A program made the translations under genes and the position numbers. The notes below the pieces were generated by a model that saw only the letters and a program-made list of their open reading frames with translations, made no database searches and was not told where the DNA came from. From an uncultured Pseudomonadota bacterium (GTDB lineage Bacteria > Myxococcota_A > UBA796 > UBA9615): a DNA stretch of 14,327 nt. Each line of letters opens with the position of its first letter. Within the stretch, counting starts at the first letter, position 1. Positions 12,736-14,327 of this stretch are shown here, piece after piece. The stretch is taken from positions 1 through 14,327 of the forward strand of contig CALCXL010000378.1 of the NCBI GenBank assembly GCA_937907595.1, read 5' to 3'.

Positions 12736-14112
12736 GTGAGCGACCTCCTCCGCCAGCTCCCCGCCGTGCACGTCCTCCTGGAGCACCCGGCCTGGGACGC
12801 CGCGCCCCACCTGCCCCGCCACCTGCGGCGGGAGGCCTGCCGGTCGGTGCTGGAGCAGGTCCGCGAGCAGCTGCGATCGGGAGCAGTCGACGCGCCGCCG
12901 GAGGGCTGGCCCGACGCCCTGGCCGCCCGCGCCCTGGACCGGGCCCGCGCCGATCGCCAGCCCGTGCTCAAGCCGGTGGTCAACGCCACCGGGGTGCTCC
13001 TGCACACCAACCTGGGCCGCGCGCCCCTGGCCCCGGAGGCCCTGGAGGCGATCCAGCGCTGCGCCGGCGGCTACTCCAACCTGGAGCTGGACCTGGACAG
13101 CGGGACCCGGGGCAGTCGGCACGAACACCTGGGCGCCGCCTTCGCCCGGGTCCTGGGCTGCGGCGACGTCCTGGTCACCAACAACAACGCCGCCGCGGTC
13201 TTCCTGGCCCTCAAGGCGCTGGCGGGGGAGGGGGCCCGGGTGGTCATCTCCCGGGGCGAGCTGGTGGAGATCGGCGGCTCGTTCCGCATGCCGGACATCA
13301 TGGAGGCCAGCGGCGCGTCGATGCTGGAGGTGGGCGCGACCAACCGAACCCACCTGGCCGACTACGAGCGGGCCCTGGACGCCGGCGCTGGCGTGGTCAT
13401 GAAGGTGCACCGCAGCAACTTCGAGCTGGTGGGGTTCACCTCCACGGTGCCGCTGGCCGAGCTGGCCGCCGCGGCCCACGCCCGGGACGCCCTGGTGATC
13501 TACGACCTGGGCTCGGGCCTGCTGCGCTCCCGCCCGGGGCTGGGCGACGAGTGCGTGCTGGACGCGCTCGCGGACGGCGCAGATCTGGTCCTCTTCTCCG
13601 GCGACAAGCTGCTGGGCGGGCCCCAGGCGGGCATCGTGGCCGGGCGCGCGGACCTGGTGGCGCGGCTGCGCAAGCACCCCGTCATGCGCCTGGTGCGGCC
13701 GGGCAAGCTCTGCCTGCTCGCCCTGGAGGCCACCCTGAGGGCGTGGGAGGCCGATCCCCAGGGGGACCCCGTGCCCGCCGTGGCGCTGGCGTCGCGCACC
13801 GTGGATGCCCTGCAGGTCGCCGCGGATCGCCTGGCGGAGGCCCTGGTCGCCCGCCTCGGGGATCGCGCCGACGTGGACGTGGTGGCGGTGGAGAGCACGC
13901 CCGGCGGGGGCTCGTCGGCGGTGCTGCGTCTGCCGTCGCGGGCGGTGCGGGTGCGTCCGCGCGGGGGATCCGAGGAGGCGTTGGCCGCGATCCTGCGCCG
14001 CGGCGATCCGGCCGTGGTCGCCCGACGGGAGGCCGGCGCCCTGCTCCTGGACCTCAGAACGCTGCTCCCGGGGGACGAAGATCGGGTGCTTTCCGCCTTT
14101 CTGCGGTGGTGA
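12736..14112 (+). CDS. selA: L-seryl-tRNA(Sec) selenium transferase
   Basis: 458 aa, the usual SelA length. SelA is a PLP enzyme that converts Ser-tRNA(Sec) to Sec-tRNA(Sec) using selenophosphate. The N-terminal RQLPAVHVLLEHP matches the family's tRNA-binding start. The core has PVVNATGVLLHTNLGRAPL (80-98), GYSNLELDLDSGTRGSRHEH (112-131), LVTNNNAAAVFLAL (146-159) and ISRGELVEIGGSFRMPDIM (171-189). VHRSNFELVGF (224-234) and the PLP lysine Lys291 in FSGDKLLGGPQAGI (287-300) follow. The catalytic landmarks look complete. GTG 12736 is the only start that agrees with the family N-terminus. The same frame is open far upstream, but that part is antisense to the kinase. No selB, selD, tRNA-Sec or selenoprotein is in view. 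TACACT 7 nt upstream suggests a leaderless transcript. Confidence 0.96.
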   Translation: MSDLLRQLPAVHVLLEHPAWDAAPHLPRHLRREACRSVLEQVREQLRSGAVDAPPEGWPDALAARALDRARADRQPVLKPVVNATGVLLHTNLGRAPLAPEALEAIQRCAGGYSNLELDLDSGTRGSRHEHLGAAFARVLGCGDVLVTNNNAAAVFLALKALAGEGARVVISRGELVEIGGSFRMPDIMEASGASMLEVGATNRTHLADYERALDAGAGVVMKVHRSNFELVGFTSTVPLAELAAAAHARDALVIYDLGSGLLRSRPGLGDECVLDALADGADLVLFSGDKLLGGPQAGIVAGRADLVARLRKHPVMRLVRPGKLCLLALEATLRAWEADPQGDPVPAVALASRTVDALQVAADRLAEALVARLGDRADVDVVAVESTPGGGSSAVLRLPSRAVRVRPRGGSEEALAAILRRGDPAVVARREAGALLLDLRTLLPGDEDRVLSAFLRW

Positions 14113-14115
14113 ATC

Positions 14116-14156
14116 GGGGCGACGTCGTGCGTTCGATTCGACGTGATCCAAGCCCC
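14116..14156 (+). terminator. Weak hairpin after selA
   Basis: GGGGC (14116-14120) can pair with GCCCC (14152-14156), enclosing a perfect 6-bp inner stem ACGTCG (14122-14127) / CGACGT (14139-14144). The following CTGTTTGC is a poor U-tract and overlaps the next -35, so termination is only possible. Confidence 0.3.
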
Positions 14157-14160
14157 CTGT

Positions 14161-14188
14161 TTGCAATCGTGCCCGCGTTCTGTACATT
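14161..14188 (+). promoter_or_regulatory. Promoter-like sequence for a gene beyond the window
   Basis: TTGCAA (14161-14166) and TACATT (14183-14188) are separated by 16 bp and resemble sigma70 -35/-10 elements. Transcription would begin near 14195 and run off the right edge. Confidence 0.5.
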
Positions 14189-14195
14189 CGCGCCC

Positions 14196-14327
14196 GGACG
14201 GGGACCGTCCAGTCGGCTTTGCGTGGCTCAGGGGGAGTCGAAGGCCGAAAAACGCTGCAGACCCCCAAGAGTTTGTGGACTGCCCGATTGAAGGCCCGCG
14301 GAGCCCCGCGGGACACGGGAGTCCAAG
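14196..14327 (+). other. Structured 5' leader of an off-window gene
   Basis: The predicted transcript start coincides with a perfect hairpin GGACGG-GGA-CCGTCC (14196-14210). Other possible pairings are GTCCA (14207-14211) with TGGAC about 65 nt later, and a perfect 7-bp stem CCCGCGG (14295-14301) / CCGCGGG (14306-14312). GGGAG (14317-14321) followed by TCCAAG looks like an SD ending just before a start codon outside the window. No tRNA, tRNA-Sec or known riboswitch was recognised in it. Confidence 0.4.

Noticed and set aside
14129..14141. T-loop-like GTTCGATTC just after selA
   Set aside because: The rest of a tRNA would have to lie within the selA coding sequence, and no D or anticodon arms are present.
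14220..14300. Possible tRNA or tRNA-Sec after selA (a D-arm-like GTGGCTCAGGGGGAG)
   Set aside because: No matching acceptor stem, T-arm or U33-TCA anticodon loop could be found on either strand.
12679..14316. A 545-codon minus-strand frame opposite selA
   Set aside because: SelA has a full-length family match on the plus strand; the opposite translation is repetitive and domainless.

Overview
The window is about 70% G+C by eye, strongly codon-biased and gene-dense. No mobile element, rRNA, tRNA or CRISPR array is visible. The gene set points to a Myxococcota-like (former Deltaproteobacteria) genome: a PilT-type ATPase, a MinD-like ATPase beside a J-domain/RodZ-type HTH protein, lipoproteins with poly-aspartate tethers, a beta-helix protein and a large membrane histidine kinase. 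This assignment is inference; no marker gene settles it.

Layout, left to right. Positions 1-460 hold the 3' end of a secreted beta-helix protein (+). Positions 543-2171 hold a PilT/PilU-like ATPase with a duplicated N-terminal domain (+). Its stop codon abuts, tail to tail, the stop of 2172-3932 (-), a single open frame joining PgeF (YfiH, laccase-fold) to a TPR/BatD-like lipoprotein. A divergent intergenic region (3933-4206) carries a good sigma70-type promoter for two tandem paralogous lipoproteins (4207-5379 and 5493-6638, +), separated by strong hairpins. These converge on rluD (6657-7721, -), which lies 50 bp behind a J-domain/HTH hybrid (7772-8968, -) and a MinD-like ATPase (9094-10140, -).

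A non-coding stretch (10141-10476) contains a perfect DnaA box, two near-matches beside it and nested inverted repeats, making it a candidate origin or DnaA-controlled region. A membrane GAF histidine kinase (10477-12669, -) then diverges over 66 bp from selA (12736-14112, +). The window ends in a promoter-like sequence and a structured leader for a gene starting beyond 14327.

Links between genes. rluD and pgeF are neighbours in many proteobacteria; here they keep the same strand and order, but the lipoprotein pair sits between them on the opposite strand. The MinD-like and J/HTH proteins look like a surface-positioning or polarity module, though both lack signature residues of their families (P-loop Lys and HPD His). 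SelA implies selenocysteine use, but selB and tRNA-Sec are not in view. Four starts (pgeF, rluD, kinase, selA) have a TANNNT hexamer 6-7 nt upstream and little Shine-Dalgarno signal, which suggests leaderless transcription.

The observations most worth checking are the PgeF-lipoprotein fusion with its dual-use signal-peptide codons, the paralogous lipoprotein family, the DnaA-box region, the atypical MinD and J-domain pair, and the leaderless-start pattern.
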